DNA from: Ziziphus jujuba
Lineage: Eukaryota; Streptophyta; Magnoliopsida; Rosales; Rhamnaceae
DNA: 64,000 nt
Assembly: GCF_031755915.1 (NCBI RefSeq)
Contig: NC_083383.1
Location: 29,387,501 to 29,451,500, forward strand
Direction: 5' to 3'
Positions 24,215 to 36,435 of this stretch are shown one piece after another. Position 1 is the stretch's first letter; every line of letters begins with the position of its first letter. The position numbers and the translations under genes are program-made. The notes under the pieces are model-generated. The model had not been told where the DNA came from and did not search any database. It was given only the letters and a program-made list of their open reading frames with translations.

Positions 24215-25507
24215 AATGTTTGTTGCTTCTATTCGGGAAATTCTTTGTCGTTGTGCTCTGTTAAGGAAGCACTGAGAGCACACCTCTGGAAGCGAAGACG
24301 GATGGTGTACCAAAGAGGAAGACTTTGTGTAATTCTTGGTTCAGAATCGCACCATCAGGCACAAATTGAGATAGAGAAGTTTTAATGGATTTCATCATTC
24401 TCAAAAGTCTGCATATAGCACCACAGCCATTTGCTTCTGTATCCTGTAAGCTTCAAATTCGATTTTGATATGTCAACTACCAAAGACAAGGATTCTATAT
24501 ATGATATTTATTGTCAAATTGTAAAATCCCATTTACATACAAATAACTTTGTTGTTGATTAGGGAAGTTATTAGTTATTGGAATGTGCTTTAATAATTGA
24601 TCGAGTCTGTCTGGCCATTGGAATTGTTGTATTGGTAATTTTTTTTTTCTTTTCTGTTGAATAGGAAGGCTCATTAGGCATTTTATATGATAGTTGCTAC
24701 ACCCTATATCATCTTGAAGGCATCCTTTTTGTAATCACTATCATTGTCATCATTAGTATCTGTTAATGATTGCTGTAGTGGAATATCTTGAATCTCACCC
24801 TTTTTATTGTTATTATTATTAATAATTATTATTATTATTATTTGATTTTCAAATTAAGGCAACTAATACAATGCTGGTGAGGGATAGAATATTATTATTG
24901 TTATTGTTGTTATTTATTTTTTAAAATATTATAAGTATCCATTAAAATGGTAAATGACAACTATTACAACCATTTGTAATGGGAATGAGAAAAACTGCTT
25001 GTATAAATGAATTATTTGAAATGGATTTAAATTGTTGTTTCTATATTTTATTTTATTGATAATGATATATTGTGAGAGAAGTTAGTTCATTATTTGGTGG
25101 GTAACAATCATCTAAAAGCCGACGATTGTAGATAATTGTTGCTATCATCAGATGATTGTTGCCTATCATATGATATCCGACCTTGTTTATGTATCTGACT
25201 TTGTTTACTTATAACAGCCTTCAGTTTAAACTTGTAGCTATCTTTTAAATTTGAAGTCTGAAGTGGAAAGCCATGATTGATTATCATTCACGCATCACAA
25301 ATACAACAGAGAAAATCATATTAAATTTTAATCACCAAAAAAAAAAAAAAAAAAAAAAAGGTTCTAATTAAAGCAAAAACAAACAGAGGGACCAAAAACA
25401 GTCTCAATAGCTGTTTTTTATTTTTTATAATTCATTCATTCATTTTGACTAGTTTTATTAGAGATAGATAGTGATCACTTGACTCCTTCAAGAGCTTTCA
25501 GTGCCTT
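24215..25507. other. 3' flank of the MINDY gene and intergenic DNA
   Basis: Holds the 3' UTR and AT-rich sequence with several ATT/TTA trinucleotide tracts (about 24808-24842) and a long A run near 25337-25360. An imperfect inverted pair (AACAATCATCT near 25106, AGATGATTGTT near 25150) could form a small hairpin. No gene seen. Confidence 0.6.
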
Positions 25508-26090
25508 CTACTTCAATGGCTGCCGATCTCTGAATGTGCCTATGACAAACTCTGATTCATAGGAAGCCAGAAACACCGCCGCATCATCCGCATGCTTCTC
25601 CTTCAGCACTTCTTTCAACCATGACAGCTTTTGCATGTCATTGCCGTTGGCAACATCCCAGGCGACATGTAGTTCACGTGAATCCCATCTTCGGCCCTCT
25701 TCAAGCTCACCGACCTCACCAACCCTAGCACGGCTTGCTTCGACATCAAGTAGTCCGTCCCGTCCCAGTTGAATTACCATTAATTTTAAAAGCTTAAACT
25801 TTATAGAAGGTGGGTTTTCATTTTTTTTTTTTATATTTTTCTCTGACAGTCCGGTACTCATAACCCCTTCACTTCCATTTTCTACATGCCGTGTGCTTCT
25901 CACATGCTGCCATTTCACATGCGTTGACGGTCGAAGATCTTGTCGAACACCGACAGATCCAGGTCCGTTACCCTTTCGGACATCTGGGTGATAATGCTGG
26001 CATTGCCATTTCAGCGGCGCTGGCACTGCCGGTGACTGGCCACCTTTTCATGGAGCTTGATTGATGGAACCTTTGTTGCCATTTTTCGAA
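25508..26090 (-). pseudogene. Short-chain dehydrogenase/reductase (SDR) pseudogene
   Basis: Decayed copy of a classical plant SDR, an NAD(P)-dependent oxidoreductase family that includes xanthoxin dehydrogenase-like enzymes. Pieces are spread over different minus-strand frames in the expected order: KLHEKVA then VTGSASAAE (remnant of the TGxxxGIG cofactor motif, about 26000-26060); DLDLSVFDKIF; VENGSEGV; the active-site block YLMSKQAVLGLVRSVS followed by GIHVNYMSPG (about 25690-25770); and KHADDAAVFLASYESEFVIG near the end. At least three frame changes, internal stops, and loss of the segment between the cofactor motif and DLDLS make it non-functional. A 172-codon frame (25508-26026) spans it but is in the right frame only in parts. 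No intron is evident, so a retrocopy is possible. Confidence 0.7.
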
Positions 26091-26639
26091 CAGGTGAGGA
26101 TGGAGTGACCAGTTGTCCTGCGGAGTGGGTGTGGATGTGAGTGTGACTGTGTGAGTTGGGTCTTATTTTTATTTATTTTTGATGAAAGAGTCTTATTTCT
26201 ATCATGTGCACTTGATATGGTAAAGAATTGGGATCTATAAAAGGGATATATCATAAATGTAACTTTAAAAAGAACATTGAATCAACTAGTGATAATAATT
26301 AAATAATGGATCCTACATAGACTTTATGAATTTTATGAGTTACACTTTTTATTTGAGTTTTATTTTTAAGTAAGATAAAAAAAAAAAAAAATTTAAATAA
26401 TGCGTTATTATTTGAAGTATATGGATTTGGCACATAGAAGTTCTCCATAAATTTGCACATGGTCCTTAACATATTAGTAATTTTAGCTCACCACTTTTAG
26501 AATATATATATATATATATATAAATGTATATATATCAATAATTATAGATTCACCATGTGTGGTTAATGATACTGATAGCTTTCTTTTATTTGTTGTGTCT
26601 ACCAAATCCCATGCCAGCTGGTACATGTTTAGCACTGAA
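26091..26639. other. Intergenic spacer between the SDR pseudogene and copia C
   Basis: AT-rich DNA with a (TA)n run near 26504-26522. The left end of copia element C is lost somewhere here; I see no LTR. Confidence 0.5.
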
Positions 26640-27846
26640 TAATTTTCCTGGCATGAAACATCATGCTGATACCTATTTCAATGATGTGTTGGTGTTTGTG
26701 TTGAATAACACCATTTTGCAAAGGTGTACCTAGACAAAAGATTTGGTGATGAGTTCCACGATTTTCCTGTCAAATTGGTTTTCAACAAGAGATTGAAACT
26801 TGATAAAAGAAATCATAAAAGTCTGATTTCTTTTGAAATGGAAATAACCAACTAAGCCTGTTGAAATCATCAGTGAGAATAACATAATGTTGATAACTTG
26901 ATTTGAAATAACTAGGGCAGATTCCCATAGATCATAATGCACTTTATCTAGAAGAGCAACTGAAATATTATTTGAACTATTAAAAGAAAGTTTACACTAT
27001 TTACCAAACCGACAACTAGTGCAAACAGAAAAATTCTTAGCCTAGCTTGAAATGCGAATAAATTCTTGTTTATTTAAACTTTGGAAGAAATTATAATTCA
27101 GATGTCCCATTCTTTCATGCCACAGCTTTGAAGTTGCAGTTCCATCCTTTATTGTAACTAAGGCTTCACTGTATCCTTAACCAAGTGTAAGCAACCTTCT
27201 TTGCCTATGCTACTTGGCCATTTTCTAGTTCTTGTGATCCTTAATATAAAAACTGGAAGAAATGAATTCCACAGTGCAAGAGTTATCAAAAATCAATTGG
27301 CTTACATAAAGTAGGTTCTTTGTCAACTTGGTAACCACCAATACAATTTTCAAAGAAAGATCTTGCTATTTAGTTTTAATAGAAGAATTACCAACATGAG
27401 AAATGGGTAAAGAGTGTTTATTTTCCACATAAATAACATCATTGCCAACATTAGGTTTTGAAGAAATGACAATACCTGTGTTGTTCATCATATGAGCAGT
27501 TTCACCTGAATCAACAAAGAAAGTAGATGTTTCTTCTTCATGGGCAATATGAGCTTGTTGAACTTCTCCATTATCATCAATGACGTCATACCTCTTTCAA
27601 CATTATCAACTATGTGATAGGGCCTTGTGTAGATTTGGCATAACATAACTTTTCTATTATTTTGTTTGGGCTAAATAAACATGTTTCCATTTGGCGGGTT
27701 GGAGTTTAATGGAGAATCTGAATTGACGTTCCATGAGGTTAATGGACCAGAATGAGATAGACCAAAGCCTTGTCCACGTGAGTTAAAACATCCTCCACTC
27801 CTTCCACTCTCTTCGTGACCTCCATTGTTACCGCAGCTTTTTGGCC
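26640..27846 (-). pseudogene. Copia element C, left fragment: gag end, protease, integrase
   Basis: On the minus strand, reading right to left, are a degenerate zinc knuckle (CQIC...H near 27620), the aspartic protease motif VDSGETAHMM (27490-27515), a GAG-pre-integrase block LWHERMGHLNYNF (27070-27110) and the integrase core MHYDLW...FVENQF-like region (26730-26942). Frames are interrupted. The reverse transcriptase and 3' LTR are missing, so the left end is truncated near 26.6 kb. The right end stops at the LTR of copia A at 27847, and the gag start resumes at 41437. Confidence 0.78.
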
Positions 27847-28059
27847 TGATAGAGAACTTCAATTACATACCGTTATGATAAAGTGAAAGATCATTATACA
27901 TTGATATATGTAAATATATCGTATATATCTTCAATGTATATCCTTGTGGTGAGTTAGGATAGTTATCATCAAGTCTCAACTCTCTGTATAAGTAAACCCC
28001 TGTATATTCAATACAAAATTATCCCTTTGAAATCATATATTCTTGTGTTTACGTTTACA
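27847..28059 (+). repeat. 5' LTR of copia A
   Basis: Starts TGATAGAGAACTTCAATTAC and ends TTTACA; matches the repeat at 41223 along its length. The primer-binding site follows immediately. Confidence 0.85.
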
Positions 28060-28071
28060 TGGTATCAAAGC
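28060..28071 (+). other. Primer-binding site of copia A
   Basis: TGGTATCAAAGC immediately follows the LTR; one change from the common TGGTATCAGAGC initiator tRNA-Met site. Confidence 0.8.
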
Positions 28072-28079
28072 TCAGCAAA

Positions 28080-28720
28080 ATGTCTCAAATTGTTATTTCA
28101 CCACCAAAAGTTCCATTCTTGAGTGAAGTTACTCTGCCTAACTACAATTTTCCTTGCCAACATCAATTCTTCTGGTGAGCTAATTGATATTGAAAATGTC
28201 CAATCCTTATTATTAAGTCAAGAAATGCGTATTAAACATCAAGCAGGTCCTGACATTATTCCTACTGCAAATGTTGCAGATCGTTCCAAAGGTAAGGAAT
28301 ATTCATCATCTAATCGACTAGTAAACAGAGGTAATACTTGGGTTGATAGAAGCAGTGGCCTTGGTGGAAGAACCCGCAGATGTGGAAATGATCGAAGTGG
28401 AAACAGTAACAATAGAGGTAGAAGTGCTCAAGTTTTCAATTAGTTGTGTCATCGACCTGGTCATGTTGTGATAGAATGTTGGCACATATTTGATAAGAAT
28501 TTTCAGCTTCCTTCAAACAATTATACTAATAATTATGAACATTACTCTTCTCCTGATATTGTAGCCAATCCTCACTGGCTAATGGATGGTAATGCCACTA
28601 ATCATATTATTGCTGATCCAACAAAGATTCAGAATCGATTCAAATATGGAGGCACTGAGAAATTGTTGTAGGCGATGGACAAGGTTTACCAGTACATAGC
28701 ACTAGTTCATCTTTTATGCA
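28080..28720 (+). pseudogene. Copia A gag/protease remnant
   Basis: A gag-like start (MSQIVISPPKV) is joined after about 32 codons and a stop to a distal gag part. A zinc knuckle follows (LCHRPGHVVIEC) whose first Cys is lost beside a stop codon at 28441. Then comes the protease site WLMDGNATNHI, where the expected DSGAT reads DGNAT. The frame ends at the insertion of copia B (TSD AAGAC, 28721-28725). Confidence 0.75.
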
Positions 28721-28725
28721 AAGAC

Positions 28726-29229
28726 TGTTAGATAAATAAATAATTTGTGGACTTAGCATAATCAATTACTCACTTACAGGACCTATTTATGCCATTAATG
28801 GGATTGGTTTATTTTAATGTTTTATAGTAGGGCTTTTGGTCACACACTTTCTATAAGACTCCAGTTGGCCCATTAGACTGGAGGACCAACTCTCTTTAAA
28901 AGCCTAATGACTTATCCATATTTTTCCTAGTATTATTATATTATTAAATTATTAGTATTTTGTATGTGTTAAAATTAATGGGTAAGTGTGACTTGCAGAG
29001 ACTATAAAAGGTCTAGGGCAAGCAATAAATATATGCCATACGGTATTTTAATATTAGGGTTTTCCAAGATTTGAAAGTGGTTTGAGAGTAGTGTGTCCAT
29101 AGGCACTACTTTACATTATTTTCTATTTTGCAGGATTAAAGATTTAATTTATCAATGGCTGTGTTTAGAGGTTAGTAATTTATGATTTATGGAATTTATT
29201 ATGTATGTTTAGATCCACAAATTTTAACA
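28726..29229 (+). repeat. 5' LTR of copia B
   Basis: Starts TGTTAGATAAATAAATAATT and ends CAAATTTTAACA. A TATA-like CTATAAAAGG lies near 29002. Confidence 0.93.
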
Positions 29230-29231
29230 AT

Positions 29232-29243
29232 TGGTATCAGAGC
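29232..29243 (+). other. Primer-binding site of copia B
   Basis: TGGTATCAGAGC two bases after the 5' LTR; matches the initiator tRNA-Met complement exactly. Confidence 0.92.
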
Positions 29244-29612
29244 ATGGTTAATATGCATAATAAATTTCTTTGTGATTAGTCTTCGTTGTATCTACGATGA
29301 TCGAATTGAACTATATGTGGCCATTGAATGATATATGGGATTCAAATATATGTTCTTTATTTTATTTTTCTTCTGCGTACATGGATATGTGAAGCTATGA
29401 TCTTGATGTGTGAAGAAACATAATACATGCCTGATTGTTATTTGTAAAACAAAAAAAAAAAAAAGAAAAAAAAAGAAATTGTGATGCGAAACTAGTGGTA
29501 ATCGGGTTTTGAATCAAATTTGTGCAAAGTATATAAACTTTGTTTTAATTCGAATTAAAACCTGGGCATGGTGGAAAATTGTTAATGTTTTATATATATT
29601 AAATGCTTTATT

Positions 29613-30101
29613 ATGCTTCTTATTTTCACAGTTAGTAGCACCCTGAATGTTTTGCCTATGACTGCTATGATGAAATTGGATGGGATAAATTATCAGAAGT
29701 GGAAAAAGACCTTGGTTATGAATTTGACATTTATGAAATTGGATTTGGCTTTGGAAATAAATTCACCCAAGATACCAACTAATGATAGTAGTGCAGTAAT
29801 TAGGAAATTTTATGAGGATTGGAAGCATTCTAATAAGTGCTGCATGATGATGATGGAGAATTACATGAATGAAGCTATATATACTAGTATTCCTAAGGTT
29901 GATGTAGCAAAAGAACTTCTTAAGGAGACAGGAAAAAAATTTATCAAGTTTGATATGAATGAGAAACATTATTATTTAGACCTTTAGAATAATATTAAGT
30001 ATGATGATGCTTATCAGATAGGAGAAAGGAAAGAGTACTTTAATGGAAAGTGTGGCTGTTGTAATAAAGTTGGACACAAGATGATAAAGTTGTTGGTTTG
30101 A
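29613..30101 (+). pseudogene. Copia B gag, truncated
   Basis: Gag starts around MTAMMKLDGINYQKWKKTL, a typical copia gag N-terminus, and runs to a stop at 29985-29987. Downstream, in the same frame, YQIGERKEYFNGKC continues into a partial zinc knuckle (CGCCNKVGHK, 30057-30085). This runs straight into the GAG-pre-integrase region; the protease DSGAT site is absent, so an internal deletion is inferred at about 30085-30100. Confidence 0.75.
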
Positions 30102-32946
30102 GAACTTTATGTGGAAATTTATATAGACTTGATTTATTTAATAATGATCTCAATTCTTCTATTAATTCTGTTATTGCCCCTGTTATTGCTTCTAAACGTC
30201 CAAGAGTTAATGATAATACCTCAATGGTGTGGCATAAGCGTTTGGGACATATTTCTAGGCACAGGATGGAAAAGTTAGTGAAGGATGGAATACTTGCTAA
30301 TCTTGATTTCTCCGATCTATCGACTTGTGTAGAATGTGTAAAAGGGAAGCTAACTTCCAAGGTTAGAAATGATAAGATAGTAAGGTGTGAAGATGTTTTG
30401 GAATTAATCCATACTGATGTATGTGGACCTTTCACTCCAACTGCTTTGGGTGGTTATAGGTATTTTATTAACTTTATTAATAATTTTTCTCGTTATGGAC
30501 ATGTTGAGCTTATCTGTGAGAAGTCAGATTCTTTAGTTGCTTTTAAGGAGTTTAAGGTAAAGATGGAACTTTAAAAGAATAAGAAGATAAAGGCTGTGAG
30601 GTCTGATAGAGGTGGTGAATTTTATGTCAGATATGATGAGATTGGACGGAACCCAGGGCCATTCACAATTTATTTACGTGAGTGTGGCATTGATGCGTAA
30701 TATACAATGCCTAGTACACCTCAATAGAATGGCATAGCCGAAAGGAGAAATCGCACTTTGTTGGACATTGTGCGATTTATGTTGGCAAATTCTAGCTTGC
30801 CAGATTACTTGTGGGGAGAGGCTTTAAGGACGGCTGCTTATATTTTGAATCATGTTCCAAGTAAATCTGTTCCTAAGACTCCTTTTGAGTTGTGGTCAGG
30901 AAGATAGCCTAAGTTGCATCATTTTCGAGTATGGGGTTGCAAAGCTGAAGTAAGGATTTATAATTCTCAAATTAAGAAGTTGGATCCTAAAACTATAAGT
31001 GGGTATTTTGTTGGCTATTGTATAGGATCTAGGGGTTCAAGATTCTTTTGTCCATCTTACACCACCAGGATTGTTAAATAAGACAGGGCTGTTTATTTTG
31101 AAGATGATTTTGGTTTTGATGATAGTAATGGTCCAAGGGAGCCTCATTTAGAGAAGAAAATATATTCATGCCCAGTGTTGTAGTTCCTGATAGAGATATT
31201 ATTAATCCAGTAGTTGATGAACTAGTAGTTGATCAGGATGAACCCATCATTGAGGAGCAGAATATCCCAGCAATTGTAGATGCTGATGTGCTTTTGAGAA
31301 GGTCAAAAAGGACTAGGAGGTTAGCTATTCCTGATGACTATGAGGTTTGCTTACAGGAGTATGATTTTGATATAAGTGATGATTCAGATCCAGTCACTTA
31401 TGAGGAAGCCATAAGCAGTTCACACTCAAACTTTTGGTTGGATGTAATGGAAGATGAAATGAAATCCATGGCATTAAATGGTGTTTGGGATTTGGTTGAG
31501 TTACCATTGGATAGCAAGCCTATAGGGTGTAAATTAAGACTAAAAGAGACTCTAATGGTCAAGTGGAGAGGTATAAGGCTAGACTTGTAGCCAAAAGGTT
31601 TAGCCAAAAGGAAGGAATTGATTACACAGAGACATTCTCTCCTGTATCCACAAAGAATTCTTTTAGAATCATTATGGCGATTGTGGCACATTATGACCTA
31701 GAGTTGCATCAGATGGATGTCAGAACTGCTTTTCTAAATGGTGATTTATTTGAAGATGTGTATATGGTTCAACCAGTTGGCTTCCAGCAAACAGGGAATG
31801 GTAGTTTAGTTTGTAAGCTTAAAAAGTCAATTTATGATCTTAAGCAGGCTTCGAGGCAATGCTATCTTAAGTTTGATGAGGTTGTCACCAAAAATAACTT
31901 TAAGAAGAATGTTGTTGATAGATGTATATATATGAAGGTCAGTGGGAGTAGTTTTTATATTTGTTGTGTTATATGTTGATGACATACTTCTGGCTACTAA
32001 TGACACTGACCTGTTGGTTGAGACAAAGAGGATGTTGTGCAACCATTTTGATATAAAAGATATTGGTGAGGCTTCTTTTGTTTTGGGTATCAAGATTGTT
32101 CGAGATAGGACGAATTATGTGTTGCAATTATCTCAGAGAGCCTATATTGATAGAATCCTTAAGAGATTTGATATGCATAATTGTTCTCCTAGAAGTGTAC
32201 CGGTCACAAAGGGTGAAAGATTTTCTAAGGATCAATGTCCCAAGAATGATAAAGAGAGGATGGCGATGAGAAATGTTCGCTATTCTTTACAGTGGGTAGT
32301 TTGATGTATGCTCAAGTATGTACATGGCCTGATAGAGCTTTTGCTGTGGGTGTGGTTGGTAGATTTATGAGCAATCTTGATCCTATTCATTACCAAGCAG
32401 TTAAGAATGTCTTTAGGTATCTTCAGGGTACTAAAGATCATATGTTGACATATCGACGTACCAACTCCCTAGATGTTGTTGGTTATAGTGATGCAGATTA
32501 TAAAGGCTGTGTGGATGATAAGAAATCTACCACTGGATATATATTTATCATGGCAGAAGGTGCTGTATCTTGGCGCAGTGCCAAACAGTCAGTGACAGCA
32601 TCCTCGACTATGGAGGCAGAGTATATGGCGTGTTATGAGGCTACTCGTCATGCAGTTTGGCTTCGAAATTTTATTCGTGATTTAGGAGTGGTTGACTCCA
32701 TTGAGAGGCCTATTATGATGTATTGTGACAATACTGCATAGTATCTTTCTCCAATAATTTAAAAGGTACCCCTGATGCAAGGTACATTGATGTTAAGTAT
32801 TTTGTGGTTAAGGAGAAAGTTGAAGAAGACCTCATTACTGTAGTTCACACGCCTACTTACAGCATGGTGGCAGATCCACTGACCAAGGCCTCACCCATAG
32901 GCATATTTGAGGAGCATATGTCACGTATGGGATTGTTAGGTAGCTG
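30098..32946 (+). pseudogene. Copia B pol: integrase, reverse transcriptase, RNase H with stops
   Basis: Integrase: MVWHKRLGHISRHRMEKL, then ELIHTDVCGPF, SDRGGEF and [13 protein letters not shown]. Reverse transcriptase: KARLVAKRFSQKEGIDYTET, DVRTAFLNGDL and YVDDILLATNDTDLL (31973 onward). RNase H: YSDADYKGCVDDKKSTTGY, SSTMEAEYMA, YCDNTA and the end ADPLTKASPIGIFEEHM. These are standard Ty1/copia landmarks in order. The chain is broken by several stops (for example near 30574, 30698, 30908, 31080) and by frame changes near 31190, 31560, 31975 and 32290, so it is not translatable as a whole. Confidence 0.88.
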
Positions 32947-33472
32947 AGACTGCTGTGGGTCAGTGGGAGTTTGTTATATTTTCTGCAGTAATATCCATGT
33001 TAAGTATTATTTATTATTTTGATACATTGATGTATGTGGATCATTATATATTTATGAGATATTTTATTACGCATATTATTGCTCCTTATATTTACAGGCC
33101 TGTTGAGACTATTAGTCCATGTATATGTGTATGTTGATCCACAGGTACCATGGTGAGTCCCTACTACCTAGTTTGGGTATATTGTTGTATTTGTCAATAT
33201 ACAATGTGCTCGGATGAAATGGTATTTGTGTCTTGGGGGATTGCATGTGGTTAGGTAAATCTCTACTACCTAGACTGAGTTTATGGCATGCAAAGTGCTC
33301 AGTTGAAATGGTATCATATTTTGGAAGATTTACTGAGAGAATCTCTACTGCCTAGTCTAGTATATTGTTGTGTCCTGTCGGCATGCTATATATGTAGATG
33401 GAATGATATTATGGTTCGGGAGATTCTATAGTAAGTGAGTTTGGATTATATATGATGATAATTATGCAGTCC

Positions 33473-33483
33473 AAGTGGGAGAA
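33473..33483 (+). other. Polypurine tract of copia B
   Basis: AAGTGGGAGAA directly precedes the TGTTAG start of the 3' LTR. Confidence 0.85.
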
Positions 33484-33987
33484 TGTTAGATAAATAAATA
33501 ATTTGTGGACTTAGCATAATCAATTACTCATTTACAGGGCCTATTTATGCCATTAAGGGGATTGATTTATTTTAATATTTTGTAGTAGGGCCCTTGGTTA
33601 CACACTTTCTATAAGACTCTAGTTGGTCCATTAGACTGGAGGACCAACTCTCTTTAAAAGCCCAATGACTTACCCATATTTTTCCTAGTATTATTATATT
33701 ATTAAATTATTAGTATTTTGTGTATGTTAAAATTAATGGGTAAGTGTGACTTGCAGAGACTATAAAAAGTTTAGGGCAAGCAATAAATATATGCCATATG
33801 GTATTTTGATATTAGGGTTTTCAGAGATTTGAGAGTGGTTTGAGAGTAGTGTGTTCATAGGCACTACTTTACATTGTTTTCTATTTTGCAGGATTAAAGA
33901 TTTAATTTATCAATGGCTGTGTTTGGAGGTTAGTAATTTATGATTTATGGAATTTATTATGTATGTTTAGATCCACAAATTTTAACA
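33484..33987 (+). repeat. 3' LTR of copia B
   Basis: Full-length partner of 28726-29229 with the same ends; followed by the AAGAC target duplication. Confidence 0.93.
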
Positions 33988-33992
33988 AAGAC

Positions 33993-35914
33993 TATCAAAA
34001 GTAATTTTGAAAAATATTTTACATGTTCCAAAAATCAAAAAAAATTTGCTAAGTATTGCTCGTTTAATCACTAATATTAATCCTGTTGTTGAGGTTAATT
34101 CTCGTAGTATTTTTACGCAGGATCAGGTTACGAAGAAAGTCTTATTGCAAGGGATGGTCTATATCACGTGTTTCTCCTTGGCGGTCAAGTAAAGAATTTG
34201 GCTTATCTGGGAAAAAATAAAATTACTTCCTTTAGTTGTTATTCCTAAAGTTTATCTTAAAATAAATTCTGGCATTTTTTTATTAGGATATCCTTCTTTC
34301 TTTGATGTAAAATCAAAGTCTTCTTAGTGTATAACTCTATCTATTTATAATGAAAATGAATTCTGTAGCTTTTGTTATTTTGTTTAAAATGCATTGTTTA
34401 CATGTACCCTTATCACAATCCGAAAGCACAACATCTCTTGATCTAGTTTTCTTTAATGTACATCGCCCAACTTCTGTATTACCCAATGAGGGATATTGAT
34501 ATTATATTTTATTCCAAGATGATTTCTCAAGATTTTCTTGGATTCATCCAGTGAAATTAAAATATGAAGTTTCCAATTAAAAAATTTAGTTGAAAATTTG
34601 GAATTCACTTTTAGCATTCGTCCCCTCACACCCATAATCAAAATGCAGAATTGAGCGTAAACAACACCATATAACTGAAACAACTCTCTCTGCAAAGGCC
34701 CATAGCTCTTTACCACATTCCTATTGGTGGGATGCTTGTTTCATAGCAACTTTTTTAATCAATAGGTTGTAGATTGCCAACCCATGTGCTTGATTTTCAA
34801 TCACCTTTTAAAAAATTATTCAACAAAAAAATTGATTTTCACTATTTAAAAATTTTTGGTGGTGAATGCTATCTATTTATCATGCCATATCAAAAAAATA
34901 AATTTTCTTATCATTCTAAATAATGCATTTTTTTAGGTTACAATGAAAACCATAAAGGGTATAAATGTAAAAGCCTTAAAACAGGCATAATATATATTAC
35001 CACCAAGTCTCCAACACATATCTTCTTCTCCAAGAAATTCAGCTCCGCCAACAAATATACCAATTCCGGATAACTCTGCAATACGACAAAAACACTCGAT
35101 AGGTTCTATCTCTAATCTCAACGAAATACAACTTTTTGTTAACCTTCCTATTCAATCAAAATCCACTAAACCAATGATCACAAGATTTAAGGCTGGTATA
35201 TCCAAGAACAAGGCTCTGCTTTCCACGATTGATCTTTATCAATGCCATGAGCCAGTTACTACAAAGCAAGCCTTTACATCACCCCATTGAAGGTAAGTGA
35301 TGGAGGATGAAATCAATGCTCTGAAAAGAAATAAGACCTGGTATTTTGTTCCTTTTAGTGCTTAAATGAATATCTTGGATGACAAATGGGTCTTTTGAAT
35401 CAAGAAGAAATTTGATAGGTCATGTGTAGCTGCAAAAGGGTATCATCAAAATGTTGGGGTTGACTATACAGAAACATTTAGTCTAGTGATCAAGCCTATG
35501 ATGATTCGTGTTGTGCTATCCATTGCAGTCTTCAAAGGATGGTCTATCTGTCAAATAGATATAAATAATGCCTTTCTAAATTGCATTTTTTCTGAAGCTG
35601 TATATGTGCATCAACCTGATGGGTTTCAAGATGAAAAATATCCTAATCATTTTTGTAACCTCCATAAGTTCCTTTACAGCTTAAAGCAAGCACCTTGTGC
35701 TTGGTTTGACATGTTTAAAAAGCACACTTTTTCATTGGGGTTTTCAAAGCTTAAAGATAGATTATTCACTTTTTCTATTTCATAATAATATTGGGTCCAT
35801 ATGGCTTCTCCTTTACATTGATGATATCTTAATCATTGGCTCATGTTCCAGTCTTATTGAGCAATTTATTTCTAAACATGATCAAGTCTTCTCTCTAAAG
35901 GACTTGGGTTCCTT
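33993..35914 (+). pseudogene. Copia A pol: protease end, integrase, first part of reverse transcriptase
   Basis: The frame resumes after copia B with NILHVPKIKKNLLSIARL, the block between protease and integrase. Integrase follows in broken frames: DDFSRFSWIHPVK (34517-34555) and FGGECYLFIMPYQKNKFSYH, IFLGYNENHKGYKC (34850-34975). Reverse transcriptase follows: VGVDYTETFSLV, QIDINNAFLN, LYSLKQAPCAWFDMF and YIDDILIIGSCSSL (35817-35860). Many stops and frame shifts are present. It is cut at 35914 by the giant solo LTR. Confidence 0.82.
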
Positions 35915-36407
35915 TGTCAGGACCCGTCCAAAATCCTTTCCCAGAACCCTGGACAAGTCTTGATTCCAGGGAGACCCTACCAGACCGTCCTATAGAAAAT
36001 CCGACAGCATCTCCCCTAAAGGTAGAACATGCCCAGGCTATACTTGCACGAAAACGTACTTCTATATGGTACCACCTTATCCCTCCCACCTTACTACAAT
36101 AATTTCCACAATGACGGCACCTCGATAATAATTCATATAACACACCTGTATATGCAATAGGAACAATTTTACTAAATAAACAACCAAAATATACCTTTAA
36201 TCATTCACGTCCGCCCACACCACCCACTTACTAGTATACCACATATTAATATCGTTTTATAAAGTTCCAATTCATAACGTAAGCAGGAGAAAATTGGACA
36301 ATATTAATAATAGTAATATTAATAACAATAATATCATAACTTGCCTGTAGGCTTCCATCCTTGCTCGTAAGCTAACCCACTTGCCCGAAGGCTTCCGTAT
36401 AATACCA

Positions 36408-36435
36408 ATAATAATAATAATAATAATAATAATAA
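36408..36435. repeat. (AAT)n microsatellite
   Basis: Uninterrupted AAT units within giant solo LTR copy 1; the surrounding 150 bp is rich in the same triplets on both strands. Confidence 0.85.

Larger units (their letters stand above)
28726..33987 (+). mobile_element. Copia element B, complete but mutated, nested in copia A
   Basis: A 5262-bp element with 504-bp LTRs (28726-29229, 33484-33987), a 5-bp duplication AAGAC (28721-28725 and 33988-33992), a primer-binding site and a polypurine tract. By eye the LTRs differ at about two dozen positions (near 95% identity), almost all transitions. Internal order is gag, integrase, reverse transcriptase, RNase H, the Ty1/copia order. Several stop codons and an internal deletion that removed the protease region make it non-autonomous. 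Removing it rejoins the protease region of copia A. Confidence 0.92.
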
